DNA of 64,000 nt from positions 372,001 to 436,000 of the forward strand of contig JAKUDP010000003.1 of assembly GCA_022570795.1 (NCBI GenBank). The letters are read 5' to 3'. Positions 42,028 through 52,109 of the stretch are shown here, one piece after another. The stretch comes from Sphaerulina vaccinii (lineage: Eukaryota; Ascomycota; Dothideomycetes; Mycosphaerellales; Mycosphaerellaceae). Each line of letters opens with the position of its first letter. Position 1 is the stretch's first letter. The notes under the pieces are model-generated. The model had not been told where the DNA came from and searched no databases. It saw only the letters and a program-made list of their open reading frames with translations. Position numbers and translations under genes: made by a program.

Positions 42028-44128
42028 CTACCCCCAGACGGCATCTTGACTCCTACCATCCTTTCTGGCATCAGGCGGCGTCGTTAATGTGTAGCTCCAG
42101 GTCTCTACTCCAGCCACGAAGAGTCGATAAGTCAGAACAGACTGATCCGAATTCAGGGGATTCGCAATACTGATAGCTCCAAACTTGGAATTACCTTCGG
42201 GCAGGTACTTGATACAGACATCACTGGTATACCCGTCGTCAGTAGACGACTCTGTGTAAGTTCTGATTGGCAACCAGAACATATTGAGCGGAGAAACACT
42301 GAATTCGTGCACTGTAGCGCTCAGAGGCCAGTGTTTCGTGCGCGTACGAAGTGCAGCTCTCTCGTCGGCCGGGAGATGTCCAGCGTTCGCGCCTACACCA
42401 ACGTGTCCAAGTCCGGTAATCTCTTGCTTCCCTGCAGGTGGAGGTGGGAAAGACGTGGCAGCGAATTCGTGTCTGTCTCCAGAGAGGATGACGACTCCCA
42501 CACCGCCACGGAGTCCAACATCCCACATCGCTTCTAGGATGATCTGTCGTTCGCCCAAATATCCTCGCCAGGTATCTTGAGCTCCGAACCACCAGTTCTT
42601 GGTGAATGGTATCGATGTAACAACGACCTTCCAGCGAACGCCATTAGCGACAGGCTTTGCGAGCCAGGCGAGTAGATCGCCCAACTGCTTTTCACCCAGC
42701 ATTGTCTTCGTTGCGTCGCCGGTGATCGGGTCAGAGCCATTCGTGCCGTCGTTGGGTGAGCGATACCGGCGCGTGTCGAGCAGGAAGAAGGATGCTGGGC
42801 CTTGATCGAAAGAGAAGTATGTCTCGCCCGTGCGATGCGCTGGCGGGTTGGCAGCGACGTGATAGTGCTCATAGGGATCGTTGGCAGCTGGAAAGACGCC
42901 TGTCGTGTTGCCATCCCAGTCGTTGCTGATCTCGTGGTCATCGTAGACGTGGATCCAAGGTAGCTCTTCTGTGGCGGCTGGCCAATCTGGGCTCGAGTAA
43001 ACTTGTCTGTACTGGCGACGGTAGTCTTCTAGCTTGTAACCAGTGCCACCAGGGACATCAATGTAGATGAAGTCGCCCAGGAACAACATGAACTGTGCTT
43101 TCAGTCCACGTAGACCGTCTGCCAGGTGCTGGAACCCTGGAGCTGATAGAGCGTGGTTCCATGGAGCATACGGAAAGTTGAGCTTAATGCAAGATGAATG
43201 CACGAAAGTGAACAGGTTCTGGCTGTCAACTCTCGTAGACATCTTGCCAACCTTAGGCGCAGTGGTGAAGAAGCCAGTCTTGTTGTTGCTAAGTGACCAT
43301 TGGTAGCGAGTGTCTGGGCTGAGACGCTTGAGCGTGAAAGTGTCTGTAAAGTCGGTGCGTTCGTCAAGCCAGTCAATGTGTCCTGCAGACTTCCAAGCTG
43401 TATCTGATCTCAACGCTTTCAAGGGCGCATCAGCGTGTCGGTAATGAGCCTTGACTGGGTAGAGTTGAGCATTCGGCTCTCTGAAGAGAACTTTAGCTGT
43501 TGTATCCGAGACATAGCCAGTCCGGGCGAAGGATAAGTCGTGGGCTGCATGAAGGTATGTTGCTCCATGCACCAAGTGGAGTGTGCACCCTACAAGGACG
43601 AGGTTGATCAAGAAGGTGACCAGGCTCCAGAACGTGCTGGAAGGACTTGGCAAGCCAGAGGCTAGTGTCTTCAAGACCTTGGGATGCTTCTCAACCACCT
43701 CAATCTCCTCTGCCACAGGTACTAGCTCTTTATCCGCAATCACCAAATTTCCATTCTCATCATATATCACCTCCGGGGTCACTGGTCTCTCAGTGACGAA
43801 GAGGGTATCCGAGATCACTTTGTACGCACTGGTGTGCGTGAAGGTATACCAGAATGCTGGAATGTAGAGGATGAAGGCTGTGTATATCAACGTCGGGAGT
43901 TGCTAAAGACGGTGAGTTCGGAGTCATCGGTATCGATACTGTCGTGGCTAACGTACATGTCCAGGTATCTATGGTTACCATAGTCAGTATATGTGCGTGG
44001 CCATACCCTCCGGCGCATCAAAAACTGCTTACCCATCTCAGAAACACGTAGGCGAGGAACCTCAGCGCGGACGAGCTGACTACCGTCACGATCTTCGCGA
44101 CATCGTACTTACTCTCTAGCTCGGGCAT
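42028..44128 (-). CDS. Membrane-anchored PhoD-like metallophosphatase, 660 aa
   Basis: There are three exons: 44128-44033, a 12-nt exon at 43968-43957, and 43902-42028. The introns are 64 and 54 nt and the phases agree (FLRW/IPGH/QLPTLIY). PhoD-type enzymes hydrolyse phosphate mono- or diesters with a metal centre. The N-terminal region holds one hydrophobic helix near 40-58 and another near 126-146 (FWSLVTFLINLVLVGCTLHL). The phosphatase domain occupies about 250-620: metal-site motifs are FLGDFIYIDVPG, VYDDHEISNDWDGN and ILSGDRHEFAA. The layout matches fungal PhoD proteins thought to sit in the secretory membrane. Overlapping antisense frames are shadows. Confidence 0.85.
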
Positions 44129-44644
44129 AGCGATGTTGATGCTGATGATGTTTGAGAGAGTAGACGACTATTCAGGAGCGGCCATCACAAACAATAACAG
44201 GCCATTGAGGCCTTTCGTCAACTCTTGAAACTGATAGGCTGATCGAGACGTGACGTCGTCGTCATATGCACGTAGCAACGCGACATTCCTTGTTGCTGTC
44301 TGTCCATCTTCCTGCTGGGAACATCATCATCACTGCTCGGGCGCGTGCAGATGCCATTGAGTCGTGTAGAATCACGTTCATTCGCGTGCTTTCGTTGTCG
44401 GGCCGCTGGAAGTAGCAGGTGAGGTCGGGCGAGGAAGAGAAAAGAGTCCAACATCTTGGCGACATTTGAGGCGGCTTTTCACGGCCTTTGTCGACACGAC
44501 AAGCGAGTGCTCATGATACAGAGCAATCACGCCTTCACGACGATATATACTCCAAAAGTGTGCAGACGACTCATTCAGGCAACTACTTCACACCCTTCAA
44601 GCTCTATCAATCACTGTCAAAAGTATACGCCAAGCTTCGCTACC
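44129..44644. other. Divergent promoter region (PhoD / thioredoxin-like)
   Basis: This spacer is about 516 bp. A leader of mixed CA/CT sequence precedes the thioredoxin-like start. No gene or motif is supported. Confidence 0.35.
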
Positions 44645-45082
44645 ATGCCTATACTCAGAGAGTTCTCGCTGCCCAGCTCCACCGGAGGGCTCAAGATCAC
44701 AGCAGATTCACCATTCTTCATCGCATTTCTAGCATCGAAAGACCCAGTCACGAAGCAGCCCTGGTGCCCGGACGTTCGAGCTGCTCTGCCAACACTCGAA
44801 GCGACATTTCAAGGAGAGAAGAAGCCCACAGTAGCGTTCATCGACGTTGGTCAGAGGCCCGAGTAGGTCTTCTCCACAGCTCCTCCCAGACTCCATGCTA
44901 ATATCGGTAGATGGAGAGAAGCTAAGAACGTGTTCCGTACGAAATGGAGTGTGAACAATGTGCCCGCACTGGTTCGCTACGAACATGTAGGCGACGGGAT
45001 CAAGGAAGTAGGACGATTGATTGAAGGGGACATTCTAGACTCGAGCAAGTTGCAGAAACTTGTATATGGCACTTCTGAATAA
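44645..45082 (+). CDS. TXNDC17-like thioredoxin-fold protein, 129 aa
   Basis: There are two exons, 44645-44862 and 44911-45082, with a 48-nt intron (GTAGGT...GCTAA...GGTAG) and correct phase. The product starts MPILREFSLPSSTGG. The motif PWCPDVRAALPTLE (residues about 39-52) corresponds to WCPDC of the TXNDC17/TRP14 family (DUF953), but the second Cys is Val here. KPTVAFIDVGQRPEW and TKWSVNNVPALVRYE are the expected beta-strand and cis-Pro regions. Small cytosolic members reduce selected disulphides. With a single active-site Cys this protein could act only by a monothiol mechanism or as a binding fold. The extended 5' frame (from 44456) is probably leader. Confidence 0.8.
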
Positions 45083-45186
45083 AACCGTGCTCTAGGCCAT
45101 CAAGTCTCCAGACGTATCGCCAGGCTGTTCTGTCACGGTCAGCAGAGAGGCCCCGCCACAGCCAACATCCCAAGGAGCTGGTCACT

Positions 45187-47186
45187 CTAGGCGCTCCGTG
45201 CATGCAGTACTCTCATTGATGTTACGAAAGTGATCGCAAGACCTCCAAACAACACCAGAACTTGATAGCCATACTTGTACTTTGGCGCATCATACGTGGG
45301 GAATAGCACCACTGCGACCTGTTAGCACATCTCGGCAAAGACTTCAGCGCACACGTACGTGGTGGCCATAGAACCCAGGCATAGGAAACGACATTCGCTA
45401 CAACCACAAGCAATTGTCTCAGGTTAGCATCTCCAGCATTCATTTTCGTTGCCCATGCCTGTAGATGAGTGTTAGCTCAAGTCATAGGCTAAAGATCAGA
45501 TGAGAACTTACGATGAGTACCGGCGTAGCAGCTGACCCGGCATACGAGATGTAGTAGGCGAACATAAGCGCTGCTTTGGGTATGGACCAGATCGACAGCA
45601 GAGTATTCGATAGAATCATCAAGAACTGCAGGCTGATGATCAACCAGAAGAATTTGCCAGTTCGATCTGCGAGCATGCCCCAGATCAAGGTGACAACGAT
45701 CGCAAGTGCGTTGCCGCCAGTCGGCAGGTAGTTGATCTTGTCGACACTGTAGCCTTCAGCTTTGAGCCATAGGTTGAAGTAGCTGGTTGCAGTGTGACAT
45801 GCAGCGATCATGCTAATGCAATGTTAGTTCACTAACGCATATTCAGATGACTTCGGAATCTTACGTGTACGAGGCAACAAAGAGCCAGAGCTGCCAGGTT
45901 GACAAGATTCGCCGGACCTCCTTGACCGTCAGTTTCACCGGCGCTCGATGTCCAAATCTCTCGACTCTCTCGATTCCATAACGGATATGCTGCTGTCCGT
46001 CAACACGCTCCTCTCAGCAAAGAATCAATCGTGACGAGAGCTCACCTCGGCAGACCAGTAGAAAGCCTTCGTAGTGTGTGGCTTGTCTGGCAACAGAATA
46101 AAGCCAGCAATCGCTATAGGGATCGAAATGACTCCATCGAACACGAATAGCCTGCAAAAGTAGTAGATAGAAGGTAAGCAAGTATCTCTGATAAGTGTAG
46201 TTGTGTCTGAAGAGGCCTGTCTTTGAGTTTGTCGCCTTAGCAGGCTCAAGCTCAGTGAGACTTTGGGAAATGGGGGATGCCTTTGGCCTACTACTGCTTA
46301 CCAGCGCCAGCCTGCAAGACCATGCTTTCCGTTCATACCATTGTACAGTCCCGCTTGTAGGTATCCACTGAACATACTAGCGACGGATTCGATCTCCAGA
46401 AGGATAGCAGTCCGTTTCGTGAGTTCCTGCGGTCCATACCAAGAGCCAAGTATGGCGATATAGCCTGGGAAAGCGCAGGACTCGAATAGGCCTATGAAGA
46501 ACCGCAGTGCATACATCTGTGCACGACTTAGCGGAGTGGTCAGAACACTTCGACTCCCACCAGACTCACAGTCTGAATGTTCTTTGCAAAGCCCATCGAG
46601 ATGACCAATGCCGACCACGCGATCTCGCAAGTTGGAATTAGTATCGATGGTCGCACGAAACGAAGCTGGAACATCTGAGCCGGCACGCTACCAATGATGA
46701 TACCCAATGCGAACCAGGTATTCAGCCAGTTGCGCTCGTTACCATAAAGCTCTAGGTCTTCTTGCATGCCACTGACGAAAGCATTGCCTGCAGTACTCCT
46801 GGGTCAGAGCTTGTCAAAGCCTTCTTAACACTGATCGCGAGCACGTACTGTAGTTCGTTTGGTCGAGACTAGGTCATGTTAGACAGATCGCTTGAGCACA
46901 AGCTGAGAGACTTACTACTTGATGAAGTAGCCTAGGCATACTATCGAACTACGTGCATAGTGAGCATTCGTTCATCATCTATGAGTGTCACATCAAGCTT
47001 GCTGGTGCCATACAAGAGGCCGAGATCCAGACGTCTCACGTAACGACGATATTCCACGTCTCCATCAGCGGAGTCCCACATGAAGGATAGGACGCGTCGC
47101 CATAAAGACGATTTCTGCTGGTTGATGGTGACATTGTTGATTTCGATCGTGGCAGGACCTTTTGTGTCGCTGTTGCAGGACATCAT
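45187..47186 (-). CDS. MFS permease, anion:cation symporter family (pantothenate/allantoate-type), 472 aa, 10 exons
   Basis: Exons: 47186-47014, 46948-46916, 46868-46849, 46787-46570, 46516-46302, 46151-46046, 45992-45865, 45812-45512, 45458-45359 and 45311-45187. Nine introns of 47-150 nt all keep phase. The family signature KYLDQTNYSNAFVSGM is assembled across three exons. NTWFALGIIIGSVPAQ, MYALRFFIGLFESCAFPGYI, GWRWLFVFDGVISIPIAIAG and KINYLPTGGNALAIVVTLIW follow. Twelve membrane segments are expected. Relatives import pantothenate, biotin, allantoate or small peptides by proton symport; I judge the FEN2/liz1 side to be nearest, without certainty. The last junction is less certain because a second phase-compatible donor exists. 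The start faces the solute-binding-protein gene across 503 bp. Confidence 0.85.
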
Positions 47187-47689
47187 TTCCGTGAGTCGTG
47201 AAAGAGGCCAGTCACTGCTGAGCAATGAGGTGGTATGCAGAATATAGCTGGACAATAATAGGTCCGTGACTGAGGACTGAGCCTCTGCTCACTAAACTGG
47301 TTCTTCCACTTCATGATTGCGTCCCTACATGCGCCATGCAGGACGTCGCACAAGATATCGCTAACGGACATCTCATCCTTGAGGTTGCCTTCCACAGAGT
47401 GCTCCTGGCCTTGCCGAAGGGACTTGCCCGCCTATGGCAATGTGGTGAAAGCACGAAAGTGGAACACGACCAGGATGAAGCGATGGTATCATCTTGGCTT
47501 GATCTGTCGAATGCTGTGGGAAGAGTGCGCGACACGACACACCTAACGAGCTCGCGATATAGCAAGATCCTTGATGAGTGTTGATGGATGTCAGGAGTTC
47601 GAGAAAGAAGTGTCCAAGACAAACAGACTCTCGACGAGTGCAGAACGTACTCTACGCAAGCAGTCTGACACCAACGCTTGCAATTCGAC
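47187..47689. promoter_or_regulatory. Shared divergent promoter of the permease and solute-binding-protein genes
   Basis: The 503 bp separates two start codons pointing away from each other. Frames at 47311-47889 run antisense into the solute-binding gene and look like shadows. No specific regulatory box can be named. Head-to-head placement makes co-regulation possible. Confidence 0.4.
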
Positions 47690-49105
47690 ATGGGCAAAAT
47701 TCTCCGCATCGCCCTCGAGAACGTCGACTTCCGTCTCCCAACACAAGTCACCGACGACAACAGCGTACTAGCACTGAAGAGCCTAGTTTTCGAACCTCTT
47801 GTCAGATGGCAGCCGAATGGACAAGTCGAGTCTGGCCTCTTCGCGTCATGGACAAGCTCATCTGATGCACGAACCTGGCACTTCCACATCCGAGAAAATG
47901 CTACCTATCATGACGGCCTTTCATGTACTGCTTCGAGCATCGTAGCATATATCAATGGAGTCCTGGACTCTACCGACTACTTTGGTATGAGATGGAGCTA
48001 TAACAGATATTTCGCAAAGACAACTTTCTCGGCCGATGATGAAAGAACGGTCCGTGTCGAGAACGTTGAGCCTTTCGGAGACTTGCCTCAGATCTTCAAT
48101 GACTTCTGGCCTTCTCGGATTGCTGATGATGGAAAGCCCGTGCTCGGTACTGGACCATATCGCGCTACGGAGTTCGAGAGACGTGACGGGCGAGGTAGTG
48201 CTGTCCTTGAACTTGTAGATGCTGGAGGTGCGTCTCATCTGCCTAGCACGATCAAAGCTGTACATGAGCCCAGCGCTGAGAAGAGACTTGACCTGTTACG
48301 GCAAGGTAAGGTAGATGTTGCTCTGAATCTGGAGCGAGTTGAGGACTTCGATGTCCTGGATCTGAAACCACCTTTGAATTGGAGCAGAGTGACTAGTACT
48401 CTATCAGTGATCTACTACTTCAATTGCTTCAGCGGCATGTTCTCTCACCCTGAGGCACGTCTCGCCGCCAATCTAGCAATAGACAACGACAAGCTTGTCG
48501 AGACAGTTTACAAGGGCTTCGCTACACCATCTGCCACAGCCGTTAGTCCTTCCCATCTCGGATACCAAGACGCAAACCTGAAGCTCATACACTACAATCC
48601 AGCCGCTGCTCGAGACTTACTGCAGAAGTTTGACCTTATCAAGCCCATCACTCTCCGGACGCCGGAATACATGCCAGAGCACGCCCTCAAGATTTCGAAC
48701 TTCGTCGCCTCTTCCCTACAAGCTGTCGGTTTCAACGTACAAGTCGAAGTCGAGACAAATCGACCAGAGTACGCCAGATCAATCGGTCTACGAAAGCAAG
48801 TCGGCAATCTAGCCTTGTTCGACTCAACACCAAACACCACTTTTAGAGTGCTCGATGATAAGTTATCGGCTGCCAATCACGCTACCTGGTGGCTAGGCTA
48901 TCATGATGAGGAGTTCGAGACTCTCTTTGAAGAGGCGAAGGCCACCGTTTCTGATCAAGATCGAGGGCGGGCATATGCGAAATGCTTGCAAAGAGTGCAG
49001 CAGAATCCACCTTGGTTGTATCTAGCGCATCCTGAAGTTGTATGGGCATCTCGACCAGGTGTAGATGTAAGTGTCGGCTCTTCTGGAGTGTTTACCATTC
49101 ATTGA
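47690..49105 (+). CDS. Bacterial-type family 5 extracellular solute-binding protein (OppA/DppA/NikA class), intronless, 471 aa
   Basis: The frame starts MGKILRIALENVDF and has no introns. Features of SBP family 5 appear in order: LKSLVFEPLVRWQPNGQ (about 30-46), SGLFASWTSSSDARTWHFHI, NATYHDGLSCTASSIVAYI, VLGTGPYRATEFERRDG (about 150-166), LAANLAIDNDKLVETVYKGF (about 260-279), YNPAAARDLLQKFDL (about 307-321) and the C-terminal DEEFETLFEEAK. In bacteria these lipoproteins capture peptides, nickel or sugars for ABC importers. Here there is no signal peptide and no lipobox Cys, so the protein should be cytosolic, and no ABC transporter gene is nearby. Codon use looks like that of its neighbours, so any transfer from bacteria is not recent. 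The length is somewhat below the bacterial norm (about 500-540). The family call is firm; the ligand and role are unknown. Confidence 0.88.
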   Translation: MGKILRIALENVDFRLPTQVTDDNSVLALKSLVFEPLVRWQPNGQVESGLFASWTSSSDARTWHFHIRENATYHDGLSCTASSIVAYINGVLDSTDYFGMRWSYNRYFAKTTFSADDERTVRVENVEPFGDLPQIFNDFWPSRIADDGKPVLGTGPYRATEFERRDGRGSAVLELVDAGGASHLPSTIKAVHEPSAEKRLDLLRQGKVDVALNLERVEDFDVLDLKPPLNWSRVTSTLSVIYYFNCFSGMFSHPEARLAANLAIDNDKLVETVYKGFATPSATAVSPSHLGYQDANLKLIHYNPAAARDLLQKFDLIKPITLRTPEYMPEHALKISNFVASSLQAVGFNVQVEVETNRPEYARSIGLRKQVGNLALFDSTPNTTFRVLDDKLSAANHATWWLGYHDEEFETLFEEAKATVSDQDRGRAYAKCLQRVQQNPPWLYLAHPEVVWASRPGVDVSVGSSGVFTIH

Positions 49106-49169
49106 GCACTGGTCATAGCCAGACTGTGGAACGGTTCGTATGTGTCCCTTTTCTAAGGTCAATTAGTCA

Positions 49170-49250
49170 AGCAGTCGACCAGATCAATCATGCGACCAGA
49201 TCAATCAGTCAACCAGATCAATCAGTCGACCAGATCAATAGATCAATCAT
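49170..49250. repeat. 17-bp tandem repeat, four copies (ACCAGATCAATCAGTCG type)
   Basis: ACCAGATCAAT recurs at 49176, 49193, 49210 and 49227, exactly 17 bp apart, followed by a partial GATCAATCATGCAA unit. It lies 65 bp after the solute-binding-protein stop, probably in its 3' UTR or terminator region. Confidence 0.85.
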
Positions 49251-49803
49251 GCAATTTGCGTACATAGCTTAGCGACGGCATCGTCCGAGCCAGTCATCGT
49301 CTTCAAAACAAATCGTGCGAGCTGGGATAAGGACTTCACCGCATCTCGTCTTCTAACTCCAGACAACAACACCATCAACATCGATTCATGCTCGGATTAT
49401 GCCAGAATCGTGCCGCCAAGTCACCTGTTGTATGCGACGTCCTCGATGACCCCACTCTGCTACGGCTGCGGTCTCACATCTGGTTCCGCAGCACCGAATT
49501 CGGCTGAGGCGTCGTAGCATTCATGACGTTCGCGTCCCAGACAACGTGGTCCAATGCCACGAATGGGCAATGGCTTGCTTACTTACATACATATGTGGCA
49601 TAGCGACGAAATGTGCCTCCATCTCTCAAGCTGACATTCAGTCCTTCTTCCTTCTGGCAATGGTATGATCTAGAAGTCGGTATCGGGCACACGGACACCG
49701 AAGCATCCTTGCCTGCTCAAGAATGCAACTCTGAAAGGACGTCTAGCAGACACAGATCAGCACTCCCCTCAGCAAGTTATCATCATATTACAAGATCAAG
49801 ATC
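49251..49803. other. Intergenic, nothing recognised
   Basis: Short frames only. The last 60 bp (TCATCATATTACAAGATCAAG) is likely leader of the next gene. Confidence 0.4.
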
Positions 49804-50460
49804 ATGCATCAGCATCAATCGCCCTTTGAACGCTTGCCAGCTGAGCTACGCAATCACATTTACGAGTATGCTCTATACGAGCCTTCTGGAGCCAAGATAT
49901 GGAGCGAGCCAAGCTTATTGTATACTTGCAAGACTATCAGTGCTGAGGCCGAATTGATGTACTACGCTATCAACACTTTTACGATAGACATCCATGAAGA
50001 ACGCATCAGCCATGATCTATGCAGGTGGTTGAAAGCCAAGGCTGGACCTCGAACGCGTCTCATCCGCGGCTTGGCGATTCATGTCCAAATGCCGAGCTTG
50101 CTGGAACAGCCGAACATTCTTACACATCTCGACAACGATGATGATGAGTTCGAAGATTGTGGATCCATTGGATTCATGCAGCTGTTACACGTCATGGAAT
50201 CTGTACGGGAGGCTTCCTTCGGCCAGGAACAAGTGGAGAGGGTGATCAGCTTCACAGTCAATGATGCAAGAGACGACGAGAGATTTGGAAAGATCGAGAC
50301 CATGTCTTTAACTGATCAAGAGAGGTACAGAGGCGCGAAGTTTCTGCTCCTGTCTCTGGTGCATGGAGAGGCCAGGACTATTGCAGCATTGGAAGCCGAA
50401 GATTGCGAAGAGCAGTTGGAGGCGATGGACATGATGATCAGGGAGAGGAGGGCTACCTGA
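49804..50460 (+). CDS. F-box/2EXR-like fungal protein, 218 aa
   Basis: This single exon starts MHQHQSPFERLPAELRNHIY. FERLPAELRNxIYEYAL is the N-terminal signature of a large, expanded fungal family with an F-box-like fold, often followed by LLYTCKTISAEAELMYY, as seen here at about 38-54. A short acidic run (DNDDDEFED) lies near 109. Canonical F-box proteins recruit substrates to SCF ubiquitin ligases; for this family that role is unproven. There is no intron, signal peptide or membrane segment. Confidence 0.7.
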   Translation: MHQHQSPFERLPAELRNHIYEYALYEPSGAKIWSEPSLLYTCKTISAEAELMYYAINTFTIDIHEERISHDLCRWLKAKAGPRTRLIRGLAIHVQMPSLLEQPNILTHLDNDDDEFEDCGSIGFMQLLHVMESVREASFGQEQVERVISFTVNDARDDERFGKIETMSLTDQERYRGAKFLLLSLVHGEARTIAALEAEDCEEQLEAMDMMIRERRAT

Positions 50461-50830
50461 AGTAGGATCCGGCTTGGAAGCACTTCGTGCAGACTATCAC
50501 GATCAGCCAATGTGGTCATTCGATTGTCTGATGAGAAATGGCTCGACTAAGAAATCCATGACTCGTGCACTAAACGACACCGATCAGCAATCGAAGCGGC
50601 GCTCGACATGTTCGATGCCTGTGTCGAGTAGAGGTACCAGCGAGTGAGGTTGGTGTAATGGTGTTCGTTCTGAAGTGGTGATGGAGGTGGAGGTGAGTGT
50701 TGCTAGACAAGCTAGCCTAGATAAAGGTCTCAGCCCAGAAGCTAGTGCTTCTGCTCAGCTGTATCACAATCTAGCCTCTGCGCGATTGTTGCTCAAATAG
50801 GTAGCCGGCCAAACACCTCATACTTTACAA
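50461..50830. other. Convergent spacer, nothing recognised
   Basis: This lies between the stops of the F-box-like gene and the Cys-rich membrane-protein gene. No gene is seen. Confidence 0.4.
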
Positions 50831-51701
50831 TCAAGGACTGCCAATCTCCACTACCTCCCGTTCTGCTGAGACTTCGTTATTCGTCCTCACTGGTCGACTA
50901 TACGCTTCATGCTTGTACTGCGACTCTGCAGCACTAGTCGGTGTGGTGTCAACATGTTGATATGTATGGTGCTCTGGTTGTGGTAGGCCGATATCGCGTC
51001 GGGAGCGCAACTTTCGCGCCAAGAACCAGTTGAACGCCAAGCTCGCGATTAAGAGGACGGAAAGTGGAACAGCTACACCAGCTGCTATGGCTGTGGTACT
51101 ACCGCTTGCGTTGGCATCGGCTGCAACTGTGGCTGTCGCAGTAGCAGTAGCAGTAACAACAGAAACATCAGAAGAATCGATGGGCAGGACAAGAGTTCCG
51201 TTATTCATAGTCAAGCCAGTTGTACGGTTGTACACGATTCTCGCTGAAGGCATGTCGAAAGGTCTGGTGCCTGATCTACTTTCCCTCGGACAGCTGTCAG
51301 AGCTAGAGTTGTAAGGCTGACCACAGCAATAGGTGCCACTGGCGCCATCTGGTGTCGAGTAGAGGACTGTGTCGAGATTGGTATTCACTGGTCTCAATCA
51401 GCGCTCAATGCCTTCTTTCGGGATCGGATGAACTCTACATACCATCAGAGCATTCTTGTGGACATTGACTGTCTCTCCAGGACTGATCTGTACAACTACC
51501 ACGGCCGATGACTATCTTGATGTTGTCGATGGCTTGAAGGCAGTGTTTGTTGTCCAGACAGTAGTCATTCGGAGCGCAGCACCAGCTTTGACCCAGCCCT
51601 GCATTGCATGCAGTGTGTTCTCCTGCAGTCGTGCCATCTGGATAGTAACATGTAGCATTCCTCTGCGACATGTTCCGCGCCTCGTGCAATCTGTGTGCCA
51701 C
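50831..51701 (-). CDS. Cys-rich single-pass membrane protein (5' end unresolved)
   Basis: Two joined exons are visible: up to about 51701-51443 and 51387-50831, across a 55-nt intron (GTATGT...ACCAG) with matching phase. The ectodomain has paired Cys motifs (NATCYYPDGTTAGEHTACN, SWCCAPNDYCLDNKHC, SDSCPRES). A Ser/Thr/Ala-rich stalk and a transmembrane helix (AIAAGVAVPLSVLLIASLAF) follow, then a basic stop-transfer segment (LARKLRSRRD) and a cytosolic tail. This layout is common in Dothideomycete surface receptor-like or wall-sensor proteins. No signal peptide was found in the first exon, so an upstream exon is probably missing from this model. Confidence 0.55.
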
Positions 51702-52109
51702 CGGCGTATTGATAGCCTGAGAAGTGATCGGCGTCTGTTTCCTTCAGGATCAAAGAAGATGGTCTTGTCATACTGGGATGGGACGCTATAACAGACTAAT
51801 CCTGCGATCCTGCGAAGGCTGGCAGATCTATTCTCCGTGTCACAATGCATGCCGCGCAGATACACTACTGGCTGATGCAACATGCCACCGTTGTGCCGAA
51901 GCTGGCTGTGTGCAGTAGTGCGCAGATCTATCCCTGGCATGCTCCGCTCTGGTGATCCTGCACTACTTCCGACTACTACTTTGGGAAGATTCGGGATTGT
52001 CGGCCAACGACAGGCGCAGGATGTGAGGATGTATGCCAGGAGAATGAGCTCTTGTATTCGATGTTGACAGTCGAAGGCGGCGCTGCTGGCTTGTACCAGA
52101 GTTTCGACT
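51702..52109. other. Spacer, possibly with a missing 5' exon
   Basis: A minus-strand frame at 51940-51512 overlaps the Cys-rich gene in another phase and has no recognisable features. The signal-peptide exon of the preceding gene should lie here but was not found. Confidence 0.3.
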
